Assembly (NCBI GenBank): GCA_050633625.1
Contig: JBOEGW010000007.1
Location: 62,001 to 126,000 of the forward strand
DNA length: 64,000 bases
From: JBOEGW01 sp050633625
Lineage (GTDB): Bacteria > Pseudomonadota > Alphaproteobacteria > Rhodobacterales > Rhodobacteraceae
Reading direction: 5' to 3'
Translations under genes and position numbers: made by a program
Part shown: positions 46,404 through 55,208 of the stretch, in pieces
Numbering within the stretch: the stretch's first letter is position 1
Layout of the letters: each line of letters begins with the position of its first letter
Notes under the pieces: model-generated
What the model saw: only the letters and a program-made list of their open reading frames with translations
What the model was told of the DNA's origin: nothing
Database searches by the model: none

Positions 46404-47147
46404 CTACGCTTTTTCGAGCGCCGAAATGATCCCTGAAAAATCCGCCGCCTTCAAAGAAGCCCCGCCCACCAACGCGCCATCCACGTTGGATACAGCAAAA
46501 ATTTCGCCAGCATTGCTTGGCTTGACCGAGCCGCCGTAAAGCAGGCGGGTGGAGCGGCCAACGCCCGCACCAAAACGCTTCTCAAGCCGAAGGCGGATGA
46601 AGTCATGCACCTCACCGATTTGATCCAAGGTTGGGATTTTGCCGGTGCCAATCGCCCATATCGGCTCATAGGCGACAACCAGCGTTTCGCCCGTCACCCC
46701 ATCAGGAATAGAGCCAGCGAGCTGCCCGCCAATAATGTCCAGCGTGTTGGCGGCGTCGCGCTCCGCAAGGGTCTCACCGACGCAAATGATCGTTTTCAAA
46801 CCAGCATCAAGCGCGGCATTGGCCTTGTTGCGCACGTCCAAATCGCTTTCGCCGTGGTCTGCGCGCCGCTCAGAATGACCCAAAATGACATATCCCGCGC
46901 CCGCATCCGCCAGCATTTGTGCTGAGATATCGCCAGTGTGCGCACCGCTTTGCGCGGCATGGCAATCCTGGCCCCCGGATTGCACGGCGCCTTCAAGATT
47001 TGACAGCTCCGCCAACAGCGTGGCAGGGGGGCAAAGCAGGATGTCGATGGGGCTTTGCGGGTGTGAGCGCGCCAGCGTTTCCGCCTCCAAGAGACTCGCG
47101 CCAAGCCCGTTCATTTTCCAGTTTCCAGCCGCCAGTTTGCGCCGCAT
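46404..47147 (-). CDS. tpiA: Triosephosphate isomerase
   Basis: 247-residue TIM barrel interconverting DHAP and glyceraldehyde-3-phosphate. AAGNWKMNG holds the Asn and Lys, [10 protein letters not shown] the catalytic His, and [13 protein letters not shown] the catalytic Glu. [16 protein letters not shown] is the phosphate loop. The start ATG at 47147 gives the normal length. It may head the tpiA-decarboxylase-TPM transcript. Confidence 0.97.
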   Translation of the reverse strand: MRRKLAAGNWKMNGLGASLLEAETLARSHPQSPIDILLCPPATLLAELSNLEGAVQSGGQDCHAAQSGAHTGDISAQMLADAGAGYVILGHSERRADHGESDLDVRNKANAALDAGLKTIICVGETLAERDAANTLDIIGGQLAGSIPDGVTGETLVVAYEPIWAIGTGKIPTLDQIGEVHDFIRLRLEKRFGAGVGRSTRLLYGGSVKPSNAGEIFAVSNVDGALVGGASLKAADFSGIISALEKA

Positions 47148-47236
47148 ATCTTCGTCCTTCCCAAATTCGTTGCCCTAGAGTAACGGGCGCTGGAATTGGG
47201 GGAAAGCGAAATCAAATTTACAAAGGTAAATGGGGC

Positions 47237-47548
47237 CTAAAGGTTTGCCAGCGCCTTTTGTGCCCAGCGCACGGCAAGCTCAGGGTCATCAAGCGCCGCC
47301 TCGGGAAGGGTCCAGTAATTCATACCGCGCCCATCTTCCATTTCGAACTTCACAGCGCCATCAGTGGCAAGCTCTGCGGCGAATTCATCCTTGGCTTTGA
47401 GGAAAATGCGACCATCTGAATGAACAATCGCGAAAATCTGCCCGCCGACATAGATAGACGCGCCGCCCATCATCTTGCGAACCGTGATTTCCCCTAGTTT
47501 ATCAAAGAGTTCAACGGCAAAGTTAATCTCGCCCTGCGACACGCTCAT
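47237..47548 (-). CDS. TfoX/Sxy N-terminal domain protein
   Basis: 103-residue protein with only the TfoX N-terminal domain (LGEITVRKMMGGASIYVGGQIFAIVHSDGRIFLKA). Sxy/TfoX controls competence in gammaproteobacteria, but single-domain forms in alphaproteobacteria have no known role. Its start overlaps the stop of the upstream HesB-type gene by 4 bases, so the two are coupled. Confidence 0.87.
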   Translation of the reverse strand: MSVSQGEINFAVELFDKLGEITVRKMMGGASIYVGGQIFAIVHSDGRIFLKAKDEFAAELATDGAVKFEMEDGRGMNYWTLPEAALDDPELAVRWAQKALANL

Positions 47549-47916
47549 GCAGGTTTCTCCGCCATCAACCCCTCATCGAATTTGATGGATTCACCGCAGC
47601 CACAAGCCTCGGTGACATTGGGATTGCGAAAATGAAAGCCGGATTCCAGTAGCGAAACCTGATAGTCGATTTCTGTGCCGAACAGGAACATTTGCGCCAT
47701 GGGCGCGATCATCACGCGCGCGCCGTCTTGTTCCACGACCTCATCCATCGCGTCCACGTCATCGACGTAATCCATCGTGTATTCCATGCCAGCGCAGCCC
47801 CCTTTCTTAACGCCAATGCGCAGGCCTTTGTGCCCGTCATTTTGCATCAGCTTAGCGATTTGCGTGGCGGCAGCGGGGGTCATTGTAACCGCTTGTTTGC
47901 CCGGAATTGAAAACAT
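47545..47916 (-). CDS. HesB/IscA-type iron-sulfur assembly protein
   Basis: 123-residue A-type carrier. MTPAAATQIAKLMQ opens the domain, GVKKGGCAGMEYTMDYVD holds the first Cys, and the C-terminal TEACGCGESIKFD provides the CGC pair for cluster binding. It passes Fe-S clusters to apoproteins. The first ATG (47916) is kept because the N-terminal MFSIPGKQAV type extension is usual in this group. Confidence 0.92.
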   Translation of the reverse strand: MFSIPGKQAVTMTPAAATQIAKLMQNDGHKGLRIGVKKGGCAGMEYTMDYVDDVDAMDEVVEQDGARVMIAPMAQMFLFGTEIDYQVSLLESGFHFRNPNVTEACGCGESIKFDEGLMAEKPA

Positions 47917-47943
47917 GAGGTGCTCCTTGTTCGCCTCTCCAAT

Positions 47944-48675
47944 CTAAGGGGTGAGCGGGCCAATCTCAAGGGGTGGCAAGCCCGTGCGCAGGGTCAATAT
48001 CGCCATTGTGATGGCAATCGCCCAACCAAAAGAGGCGAGCGTGCCGATGATCACATATTCCGCTTTCTTGCCGTCCGATGCCGCATCAAACCGCAACACA
48101 GATTTCGCGGCGATCAAAAACCCAATGCCCGCGGGCATCCCAGCCACCAACATGAGGAATATAAGCCCGCGTTCCAAAAGGCCAATCAGGCGACCGCCAT
48201 CCGCCAACCCGTCTTCTTTTGCGCCCGCATAGGGCTGCATCAACTTGCCGACCGCAAATCCCCCGGCACGAGTCGCCATAAGCCCCCCTGCGCCAAGCGC
48301 CATGACATGCAACGCCCAATTCGGGATTGGGGCAGGGAGGGTCGTCGCCCAGAGACCGCCGTCCCAAAGCCCAGGCATGAAAACGGCACATCCGACCAAA
48401 GTCAGCATATGTGCGCCTTGATCCGTCAAAAACGCCCATAGCCCGTCTTTGGGCGCTAGGATGAGTTTCGCAAGGTCAATCGCCATATGAGCAAGCGCAA
48501 GGGCTGCCAATTGCCAGGCGAGTGATCCGGTGGCGACAATTAAAGTAAGAAAGACGATTGCACCGTGCAGAAGAAACGGCAGAACCTCGCGTTTCTGCTT
48601 CACCATGTCGTTGGACTGAAACACAAAATCCGCAATCACATGCGCAAATAAAAGCGCGATAAGCGTGTCAATCAT
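47944..48675 (-). CDS. DUF3307 membrane protein
   Basis: 243-residue membrane protein with about five or six helices. The N-terminal DTLIALLFAHVIADFVFQSNDMV and LAHMAIDLAKLILAP contain the H-x3-D/H-x3-D pattern of DUF3307 (an intramembrane, possibly metal-binding motif). Function unknown. The start at 48675 overlaps the upstream SatD-like gene by 8 bases, so they are expected to be expressed and probably to act together. Confidence 0.85.
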   Translation of the reverse strand: MIDTLIALLFAHVIADFVFQSNDMVKQKREVLPFLLHGAIVFLTLIVATGSLAWQLAALALAHMAIDLAKLILAPKDGLWAFLTDQGAHMLTLVGCAVFMPGLWDGGLWATTLPAPIPNWALHVMALGAGGLMATRAGGFAVGKLMQPYAGAKEDGLADGGRLIGLLERGLIFLMLVAGMPAGIGFLIAAKSVLRFDAASDGKKAEYVIIGTLASFGWAIAITMAILTLRTGLPPLEIGPLTP

Positions 48676-49294
48676 CTTGGGCCTCCGGGGATTCATAATG
48701 GGCGAGCGCACGTTTCACGGCGTTAAATCCAGCGCCGTCCAGTGCTTTACTGACAGCTTGGCGGGATTTGCCAAGGGGCTTGGCGAGCGCCGTAAAACTC
48801 AGCTTTGCCGCCGGGTCCAACATCGGGAGAATGGTTGCGGCTTGGGCTTTGGTCCAGCCCTGCGACAGATGATCGGCCAATGCGAGAGTGGCGGCGCGCG
48901 GCCCGCTTGGCGTGAGGGAAATCCGCTTTGATTTGCCGGATTTCATCTCCTCTAGGAGCCGACCAGAGGCCGCAAAAACCGGTCCCGTTGCATCGTTCAA
49001 ATCCTCAGGGAGCGCGCCCTCATAAGCGCCAGTTGCAAGCGCCATATAGCTTGAGACATCGCGCATACGAAGCGCGGCCGCATAGCTCAGCACCGCGCGC
49101 AGGGCAAATTCAGGCGCGGGCAAAATGACCTGCCAGCCATCGCCGCGGTGCCGCGAAAACCGTCCAGGTCGTCCAGTCCAGCTCGCCTGCGCCGCCGCCA
49201 TGGCCTGCAAAACAGACATGGCGTCTCTGATGGTCTCCCCGGACATGTCCGTTGAGCCAATCAGATCGCCTGTGAGCACTGTGATGTTTGTCAT
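48668..49294 (-). CDS. SatD-like protein with C-terminal helix-turn-helix
   Basis: 208-residue soluble protein. NITVLTGDLIGSTDMSG at the N-terminus resembles the SatD-family opening (GDxxGS). The C-terminal 60 residues look like a helix-turn-helix (KLSFTALAKPLGKSRQAVSKAL). It could be a DNA-binding regulator of the membrane partner DUF3307. The start ATG at 49294 follows a purine-rich stretch; an upstream frame extension at 49333 is less likely. Family assignment is moderate. Confidence 0.75.
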   Translation of the reverse strand: MTNITVLTGDLIGSTDMSGETIRDAMSVLQAMAAAQASWTGRPGRFSRHRGDGWQVILPAPEFALRAVLSYAAALRMRDVSSYMALATGAYEGALPEDLNDATGPVFAASGRLLEEMKSGKSKRISLTPSGPRAATLALADHLSQGWTKAQAATILPMLDPAAKLSFTALAKPLGKSRQAVSKALDGAGFNAVKRALAHYESPEAQDD

Positions 49295-49349
49295 GCGCAA
49301 CCTATAAAGGATGCGAAGCGAAAATGCAACCAAAATGGGGTGCGAATGG

Positions 49350-49376
49350 AAAAGGCACCCGAATTCGGATGCCTTT
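49350..49376 (-). terminator. Terminator of the SufT-like gene
   Basis: AAAGGCA (49351-49357) pairs with TGCCTTT (49370-49376) and the loop itself contains CCGAATTCGG, a perfect palindrome. On the minus strand it ends in TTTT and lies 31 bp past the SufT-like stop. Confidence 0.7.
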
Positions 49377-49406
49377 ACATGTCATCATGATATCAGATCG
49401 CCCGAT

Positions 49407-49772
49407 CTACATGAAGCCCAGCTCAAGGCGCGCCTCGTCGGACATCATATCCATGCCCCAGGGCGGATCCCAAGTCAGCTCGACATCGACCGATTTGACC
49501 CCCGCCACAGGGCTGATCGCATCAACGATCCACCCCGGCATATCGCCCGCAACAGGACAGCCCGGCGCGGTCAGGGTCATCATAACGAAAACCTCGTTTT
49601 CGTCGTTAATATCAATCGTATAGATCAATCCAAGATCATAGATGTTCACCGGGATTTCCGGGTCATAAACCGTGCGACATGCCTCAACAGTCGCCTCATA
49701 CAACGCATGATCCGTGCTTGACGGTTTGATCAGCGGGGCGCCTTCTTCAGGAGCTGTATTTTCGGTGGTCAT
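49407..49772 (-). CDS. SufT-like Fe-S assembly protein (DUF59/MIP18 family)
   Basis: 121 residues with one DUF59 domain. TVYDPEIPVNIYDLGLIYTIDI and VMMTLTAPGCPVAGDMPGWIVDAIS (conserved Cys) are the family signature, and ELTWDPPWGMDMMSD ends it. It supports Fe-S cluster maturation. Long upstream reading frame rejected: MTTENTAPE (49772) is preceded by GAGGAATG-type purines. An IscA-type gene lies 1.5 kb away. Confidence 0.92.
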   Translation of the reverse strand: MTTENTAPEEGAPLIKPSSTDHALYEATVEACRTVYDPEIPVNIYDLGLIYTIDINDENEVFVMMTLTAPGCPVAGDMPGWIVDAISPVAGVKSVDVELTWDPPWGMDMMSDEARLELGFM

Positions 49773-49892
49773 CGCGCATTCCTCGGTATTCCTGACCAAA
49801 CATATAGGGATAAGCAAGGCGAAGGTCCAGAGCACCTCGTCGTGATCCTGCGCAGCGTTGCGTTATGGGGCGCGCGGCGTTACCAACAAGGC

Positions 49893-50228
49893 ATGACACA
49901 GCCCAATGACCTTGCAAAAGAACCCTGTCTTGATCTCCCCAAAGGCACGCCACCTTTGGATGAAGCCACCCTGAGCGCGCTCTTGCCACAGGGCTGGAAC
50001 ATTGTGGAGGGGCGCCTTGTCAGGCGCTATAAAACCGCGAATTTTGCGCAAGCCCTTGACCTTGCAGTCCGAGCAGGGGCAGTAGCAGAAGCCGCAAATC
50101 ACCATCCCGATATCACCTTTGGCTGGGGGTATTGCGAGCTGCGGTTCTATACACATTCGATCAACGGACTCAGCCGCAATGACCTGATTGCAGCGGCGAA
50201 AATCAATGAGGCGGAGCTTGGCGCATGA
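49893..50228 (+). CDS. phhB: 4a-hydroxytetrahydrobiopterin dehydratase
   Basis: 111-residue pterin-4a-carbinolamine dehydratase. EAANHHPDITFGWGYCELRFYTHSINGLSRNDLIAA contains the catalytic HH-P and H-D pattern. It recycles the pterin cofactor of phenylalanine hydroxylase, although no hydroxylase gene is in view. The start at 49893 (MTQPNDLAKE) is chosen over 49842, whose extension crosses into the divergent promoter. It overlaps the next gene by 4 bases. Confidence 0.93.
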   Translation: MTQPNDLAKEPCLDLPKGTPPLDEATLSALLPQGWNIVEGRLVRRYKTANFAQALDLAVRAGAVAEAANHHPDITFGWGYCELRFYTHSINGLSRNDLIAAAKINEAELGA

Positions 50229-51304
50229 GAAGGTTTGGCGCGCTCATCACTGTCCTTCTGAGCCTCACACTCATCGGCTGTAGCGCGCCCAACGACGTGC
50301 CCATCACCTATTCCAGCAAATCCCCCCTCGCGCCCTTTGAGGAGCCAGGCTGGCCCAGCTACCTCACAGCGCTCGATTTGCCAGCCCAGCGCGATTACGT
50401 CATCCTCGCCTATGTGCCGCCCGCCAATGCCATTGATCTCACAACACCAGAACGCGCACGCGGCACGCTCGCCAAAATGGTATTCGATCAATTGGGCGCC
50501 ATGAAAGCCGGCACAACAATTGGCCACCTGATCGTAGGGTGGCAATGCGGCGACACACGCGGCATGACCTCAATGACCGGCGAGCAAAGCGGGCAAGGAA
50601 AGAAAATGCTCCTGAATGGCTGGGGCGTCACCCCGGTATTTTCGACCTTTCTGGACGGCGAAATTGTCCCACTCAATGCCTTCCCACCCGCGCAGGCCCG
50701 CACCCTCAGCACAGGACGCGGGGTGGTGATCGCCACGCAGGTCTCTCGGTCACGCTGCCTTGCCGCACGCGAAGAAGTGCGCGAATTCGCAACCCACGAA
50801 AATGAGCCGCATGAGAACTACAGCTTGCTCTTACGCCCCGGCCATTTTGAAGGGGGGGGCTGTTTGTCCTTTGCCATGGAAGTGGCCGAAGACGCCGGGG
50901 TCATGCCACGGCTCGCAGCCCTGACACGGCGCGACATTGATCTGAGAAAAGTACAACTTGGCGCGCGCGACAATGCCCCCGAGCAAGTCACTGTCTACCG
51001 CGCCCCAAACGGCAAACACCCGCAAGAAAAACGCGGGCTGATCAGCCTGCTCACGACGCGCTGGAACCAAGGCAAAGTGATCGACACCGTCACAATCCCC
51101 GATGGCGAAGCGATCATGGCGGCGATGGTCTATGCCCATATCGGAGAAATCCCCAAGAACGATTGGACCTATCGCCGGATCATGTCGCGCGACGACCCGG
51201 TGATCGCGCAGGCCGCCACCTATGGGTTGCACTGGGCGCGCAGCTATCCAAACCGCCGCATCGCGGACCCGGATGGGGTGCGCGCATTGGTGCTGGAATA
51301 TTAA
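50225..51304 (+). CDS. Unknown lipoprotein
   Basis: 359 residues; family not recognised. RRFGALITVLLSLTLIGCSAP is a lipoprotein signal with lipobox LIGC. The mature protein has TIGHLIVGWQCGD and, 130 residues later, NYSLLLRPGHFEGGGCLSFAMEVAE. A His before and a Cys inside GGGCLSFA are reminiscent of NlpC/P60-like or other cysteine peptidase layouts, but this is weak. An 8-base G tract (50852-50859) codes for part of GGG. Its ATG overlaps the phhB stop (ATGA), so they are co-translated. Confidence 0.8.
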   Translation: MRRFGALITVLLSLTLIGCSAPNDVPITYSSKSPLAPFEEPGWPSYLTALDLPAQRDYVILAYVPPANAIDLTTPERARGTLAKMVFDQLGAMKAGTTIGHLIVGWQCGDTRGMTSMTGEQSGQGKKMLLNGWGVTPVFSTFLDGEIVPLNAFPPAQARTLSTGRGVVIATQVSRSRCLAAREEVREFATHENEPHENYSLLLRPGHFEGGGCLSFAMEVAEDAGVMPRLAALTRRDIDLRKVQLGARDNAPEQVTVYRAPNGKHPQEKRGLISLLTTRWNQGKVIDTVTIPDGEAIMAAMVYAHIGEIPKNDWTYRRIMSRDDPVIAQAATYGLHWARSYPNRRIADPDGVRALVLEY

Positions 51305-51330
51305 AGCGCCCGGCTTGCTTTCCTTGTTTC

Positions 51331-51350
51331 AAAAATACCTCCGCCGGAGG
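51331..51350. repeat. Short intergenic palindrome, copy 2 (AAATACCTCCGCCGGAGG)
   Basis: AAAAATACCTCC-GCC-GGAGG, 30 bp after the lipoprotein gene. Compared with copy 1 at 23129-23147 the fourth stem pair is changed from G-C to C-G on both sides, so the stem is kept. Confidence 0.65.
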
Positions 51351-51378
51351 CCCCGCTGGCCAAACCGCGCCGCGCCAC

Positions 51379-52776
51379 TCAATCGCTCTCGCCTTTGACC
51401 TTGCGTTTGCGCACCGGGGCAGGCCGCACATGACGCTCAATCTCATCATAAATGGTTGCCGTGATATTCTTCCCTGACACCTTCTCAATCCCCTCAAGGC
51501 CGGGTGAAGAATTCACCTCCAAAACCTTTGGCCCGGTTTCTGAACGCAGCAAGTCCACCCCGGCGAGGTTCAATCCAAAGGCGCGCGCCGCTTTGAGCGC
51601 CATCTCGCGCTCGACCTTGGTGATCTTCACAGCCGTGCCTTGCCCGCCCAAATGCAGGTTTGAGCGAAAATCGCCTTCCGCGCCTGTGCGTTTCATCGCC
51701 GCCACCACTTTTGAGCCGACCACCAAACACCGCACATCTTCGCCCGCCGCTTCCTTGACGAAATCCTGCACCAAAAAATTCGCCTTCAGCCCACGAAACG
51801 CCGAAATAACGCTTTCAGCCGCTTTCTTTGTTTCCGCCAAGACAACGCCGCGCCCTTGGGTGCTTTCGGTGAGCTTGACGATCAAAGGCGCCGTTCCCAC
51901 AAGGTCGATCAGGTTGTTGGTATCCTTGGGGGAGGCGGCAAACGCTGTGTTTGGCATCCCGATGCGCGCCCGCGCCATGGCTTGATGCGCCATCAGCTTG
52001 TCGCGGCTGGCGATGATGCCGTTGGAGCCGTTCAGGCAAAAGGTGCCGATGGTTTCAAACTGGCGCACAACGGCGGTGCCATATTGGGTGATCGAGGCCC
52101 CAATGCGCGGCACCACAGCATCATAACGCGGCAAGCGTTTCCCGTCATAATGCACCTCAGGCGCGAGCGCATTGATCGCCATATAACAGCGCGTCGTGTC
52201 GATGATTTCCACAGTATGCCCGCGCGCTTCGCCTTCCTCCACAAAGCGCCGCGTGGAGTAATTGTCTTCGCGCGACAGCACAGCAATGCGCAACGCCCGT
52301 TTGGGCTGCGCCTCGCGCATCTTGGCTGAATGATAGACATCATAAGACAATTCCGGCTGCAACAACCGATCCGTGGCATTGATGGTGATATGATCAAGCA
52401 GCGCTTGTCGCCCCAACAGCATCCTGCTCGCCATCTGCGCTCGGTTGGTGAGGGTCACTTCAATGGGCCAGCTTTGCCCCGCCACCGACAGCGCAGTTTC
52501 GATCACGTAGCGGCTTTCGCTTTCGCCGTTGGATGAGGTGACTTCGCGCCGATCCGTAATCAACGCAGAACAAGGGATCACCAAATCATCGCGCCCCGGA
52601 ATCGGCTGGATCGCAAACCGCACCTTTGGAGCCGCAGCGGCGCCGAAGGTCTCGATATCAAAGGCATGCAACGCCGAGGTGCGCGCGCCCGTATCAACCT
52701 TGGCCTTGAGCGCAGGCAGGCCCAACTCCGGCAGCGAAAGCCATTCTTCCCAGCCAAATTGCAATGAATCCGTCAT
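51379..52776 (-). CDS. RimB-RimK fusion (retropepsin-like protease plus ATP-grasp ligase)
   Basis: 465-residue two-domain protein. Residues 1-150 are a RimB/DUF785 domain, the retropepsin-like 'ATP-dependent zinc protease' family (KVDTGARTSALHA has the DTGA active-site signature; NRAQMASRMLLGRQAL). Residues about 165-450 are a RimK-type ATP-grasp ligase (IAVLSREDNYSTRRFVEEG, SRDKLMAHQAMARARIGMPNTAF, VKLTESTQGRGVVL, DVRCLVVGSKVVAAMKR, EVNSSPGLEGIEKVSG). RimK adds glutamates to S6 or other C-termini, and RimB trims them. One chain holding both would be a self-contained modify-and-trim system. Lys-rich C-terminus. Confidence 0.9.
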   Translation of the reverse strand: MTDSLQFGWEEWLSLPELGLPALKAKVDTGARTSALHAFDIETFGAAAAPKVRFAIQPIPGRDDLVIPCSALITDRREVTSSNGESESRYVIETALSVAGQSWPIEVTLTNRAQMASRMLLGRQALLDHITINATDRLLQPELSYDVYHSAKMREAQPKRALRIAVLSREDNYSTRRFVEEGEARGHTVEIIDTTRCYMAINALAPEVHYDGKRLPRYDAVVPRIGASITQYGTAVVRQFETIGTFCLNGSNGIIASRDKLMAHQAMARARIGMPNTAFAASPKDTNNLIDLVGTAPLIVKLTESTQGRGVVLAETKKAAESVISAFRGLKANFLVQDFVKEAAGEDVRCLVVGSKVVAAMKRTGAEGDFRSNLHLGGQGTAVKITKVEREMALKAARAFGLNLAGVDLLRSETGPKVLEVNSSPGLEGIEKVSGKNITATIYDEIERHVRPAPVRKRKVKGESD

Positions 52777-53003
52777 GGCGCAATCGTCCTCATATAAGCG
52801 TCAGTCTGTCGATAAATCCCGCAGGTGGGCGCCTTCGAATCAAAGGCGCGTAGGCTGCGATAAATCTGCATGAACACGACAATTGCGTAACGCGCCACAA
52901 AAAAATGCTGACAGTTCAAAGTAGCGTGCAGGCTTGCGGCACTTTGGGTTTTGCGCCACAACCCCGCGAAAACCACACCCGCAACCAGCAGCGAGGCCCC
53001 CCA

Positions 53004-54134
53004 ATGGATCAGCGCTTTTCATTTGAACTCAAAGCGACAGATGGCAAAGCGCGCCTTGGATTGATCTCGACCCCGCGCGGCCAAATTCGCACGCCAGCCT
53101 TTATGCCTGTCGGGACAGCCGCCACCGTCAAGGCGATGATGCCAGAAAGTGTAGCGCAAACCGGCGCTGATATTTTGCTTGGCAATACCTACCACCTGAT
53201 GTTGCGCCCAGGGGCTGAGCGAGTTGCGCGCCTTGGCGGGCTTCATAAGTTCATGAATTGGGAGCGTCCCATTCTGACCGATAGTGGCGGTTTTCAGGTG
53301 ATGAGCCTTGCGGATCTGCGCAAACTCACCGAGGAGGGTGTCACGTTTCGCTCGCATATTGATGGCTCAAAACACGTCCTTAGCCCGGAATCCTCGATGG
53401 AAATCCAAGCGTTGCTTGGGTCTGACATCGTGATGGCCTTTGACGAATGTCCGGCGCTGCCTGCGGATCGGGACCGGCTTGCGGAGAGTATGCGGCTTTC
53501 TATGCGATGGGCACAGCGCTCGCGCGATGCCTTTGGTGATCGTCCGGGGCATGCGCTGTTTGGCATCATGCAAGGGGGGCTTGAGGCCGATCTGCGCGAA
53601 GAAAGCGCAAAGGCGCTCACGGCGATCGGATTTGAGGGATATGCGATTGGCGGCTTGGCGGTGGGCGAAGGGCAGGCGGCTATGTTTGACTGTCTGGAGT
53701 ACGCGCCTACCTTTCTGCCCAAGGAGAAGCCCCGGTATTTGATGGGCGTTGGCAAACCAGATGACATAGTGGGCGCTGTCAAACGTGGCGTTGATATGAT
53801 GGATTGCGTGTTGCCTTCACGCTCCGGGCGCACAGGGCAGGTCTTCACCCGACATGGGGTCGTCAACATCAAAAACGCGCGCCACGCCGATGATCCGCGC
53901 CCGCTCGATGAACACTGCGCCTGCCCAGCCTGCCGCAACTATAGCCGCGCCTATTTGCACCATGTTTTTCGCTCAAACGAGATGATTTCGGGGATGCTCC
54001 TGACCTGGCACAACCTGCAATATTATCAAGACATCATGGATGGGATGCGGCAGGCGATTGCGACTGGCGGATTTGCAGCGTGGGAAGCGGATTTCCATGC
54101 CGGGCGGGCGCAAGGCGACATTGAGCCGCTCTAA
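53004..54134 (+). CDS. tgt: Queuine tRNA-ribosyltransferase (TGT)
   Basis: 376-residue TIM-barrel enzyme swapping guanine 34 for preQ1 in GUN-anticodon tRNAs (Asp, Asn, His, Tyr). [27 protein letters not shown] (first catalytic Asp), [24 protein letters not shown] [27 protein letters not shown] (nucleophile Asp is in MDCVLP) and the zinc ligands CACPAC with H are present. The start at 53004 is chosen because the family begins with this MDQRFSFEL type. Two tRNA-Asp substrates are encoded in the window. Confidence 0.96.
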   Translation: MDQRFSFELKATDGKARLGLISTPRGQIRTPAFMPVGTAATVKAMMPESVAQTGADILLGNTYHLMLRPGAERVARLGGLHKFMNWERPILTDSGGFQVMSLADLRKLTEEGVTFRSHIDGSKHVLSPESSMEIQALLGSDIVMAFDECPALPADRDRLAESMRLSMRWAQRSRDAFGDRPGHALFGIMQGGLEADLREESAKALTAIGFEGYAIGGLAVGEGQAAMFDCLEYAPTFLPKEKPRYLMGVGKPDDIVGAVKRGVDMMDCVLPSRSGRTGQVFTRHGVVNIKNARHADDPRPLDEHCACPACRNYSRAYLHHVFRSNEMISGMLLTWHNLQYYQDIMDGMRQAIATGGFAAWEADFHAGRAQGDIEPL

Positions 54135-54167
54135 TCCAGCCGCGATCATGACCCGGTCACGCCCCAC

Positions 54168-55208
54168 TCATCCCATATGGCGATGCGCTTCCAGGCGCGC
54201 CGCCGAAACCCGCTCGGTGCGTGCGCTTTCATGCGGCCCATCAATGCTAATGGTGGGCGGGGTTTGCCAGAAATACCTTTTGCGGCGCGCAGACTGCGGA
54301 TTGGTCACTGTCAATTGCCCGTAATTGTAGGTTTGCCGCCGGGACTTTCCGGCCCCGCGCAGGCGCATGGTTTCACTGCGTTCCACAGCTCTGAGGCGCA
54401 AATCAAGAAACCGTCCCAACGTGTCATCAAGCCAGCCGCGCAACGCCAAACGGCGGGGCAAACCTGTCATTTCGTGGCGCACAAAGACGCTGCGATAGGT
54501 GCCGTGATCGGTGATTTCATAGGTCGTCACCCCCGGCATTAGCAAAGCCCGCCGCCCGTTTTGTTTGATCTCGATTTCCAGCGTCACGGATTTGAGCGGT
54601 TCCATCTCGTGAATATGCAACTGGGTTTCGCCCATTTTGCGGCCCGGCAACCAGGTTATGATCCGAATGGATTTCTGATCCGCCTGCGCATAGTCAATCG
54701 ACACAACATCCGGGTCCGGGCATTCGTCCAAATGGCCGGGCGTTGGCATCAACCCATACCAAAGGGTACGCACCGAAGCTGTGGATTTCGCGCGCGCGAT
54801 ATAGGCGGTTTTCTTGGGTCGAAAATAGGGGTCCGTCCAGCGTCCATAGGTGAGGAAATGAACGACACCGAGCAGAATGAAGAACAAGATGAAATTGCTC
54901 AACAGGTTCCCATTCGGATTGCCAGTATTGAAGTTGGACGCAGGAATCGCCAAGCCGAGCGTGTGAAAAATCGCGCCAGAGATGGCGAAAAGCTCAAACA
55001 GAAAGCGGAATTTCGGCAAGAACACAGCAACGACTGTGACCGAAACCGCCACCAAAGCCAGCCAAAACACCTCCCCCGGAAGCCAAGACAAAGGCGAAGG
55101 CAGTCGGCCAAACGCCGCGATTGTGGCATAGAGCAAAAACACCCCGCTAAAGACGAGCCGCCGACGATCACGATGGCGCGCGCGCTTCAATCTCAATACA
55201 AAACTCAT
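54168..55208 (-). CDS. Unknown membrane protein, tandem family member 1
   Basis: 346 residues; no known family recognised. It starts with a short cytoplasmic basic stretch (RARHRDRRR), then about four helices (residues 18-125), then a soluble domain of about 200 residues with LWYGLMPTPGHLDECPDPDVVSIDY and GWLDDTLGRFLDLRL, and an Arg/Ser-rich tail. Paralogous to the two genes upstream (RDRRR, WYG.MPTPG, VVSIDY, GLDDTLGR). ATG 55208 overlaps the stop of member 2 (ATGA); MDGGDEGM upstream is out of line with the family. Confidence 0.8.
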   Translation of the reverse strand: MSFVLRLKRARHRDRRRLVFSGVFLLYATIAAFGRLPSPLSWLPGEVFWLALVAVSVTVVAVFLPKFRFLFELFAISGAIFHTLGLAIPASNFNTGNPNGNLLSNFILFFILLGVVHFLTYGRWTDPYFRPKKTAYIARAKSTASVRTLWYGLMPTPGHLDECPDPDVVSIDYAQADQKSIRIITWLPGRKMGETQLHIHEMEPLKSVTLEIEIKQNGRRALLMPGVTTYEITDHGTYRSVFVRHEMTGLPRRLALRGWLDDTLGRFLDLRLRAVERSETMRLRGAGKSRRQTYNYGQLTVTNPQSARRKRYFWQTPPTISIDGPHESARTERVSAARLEAHRHMG

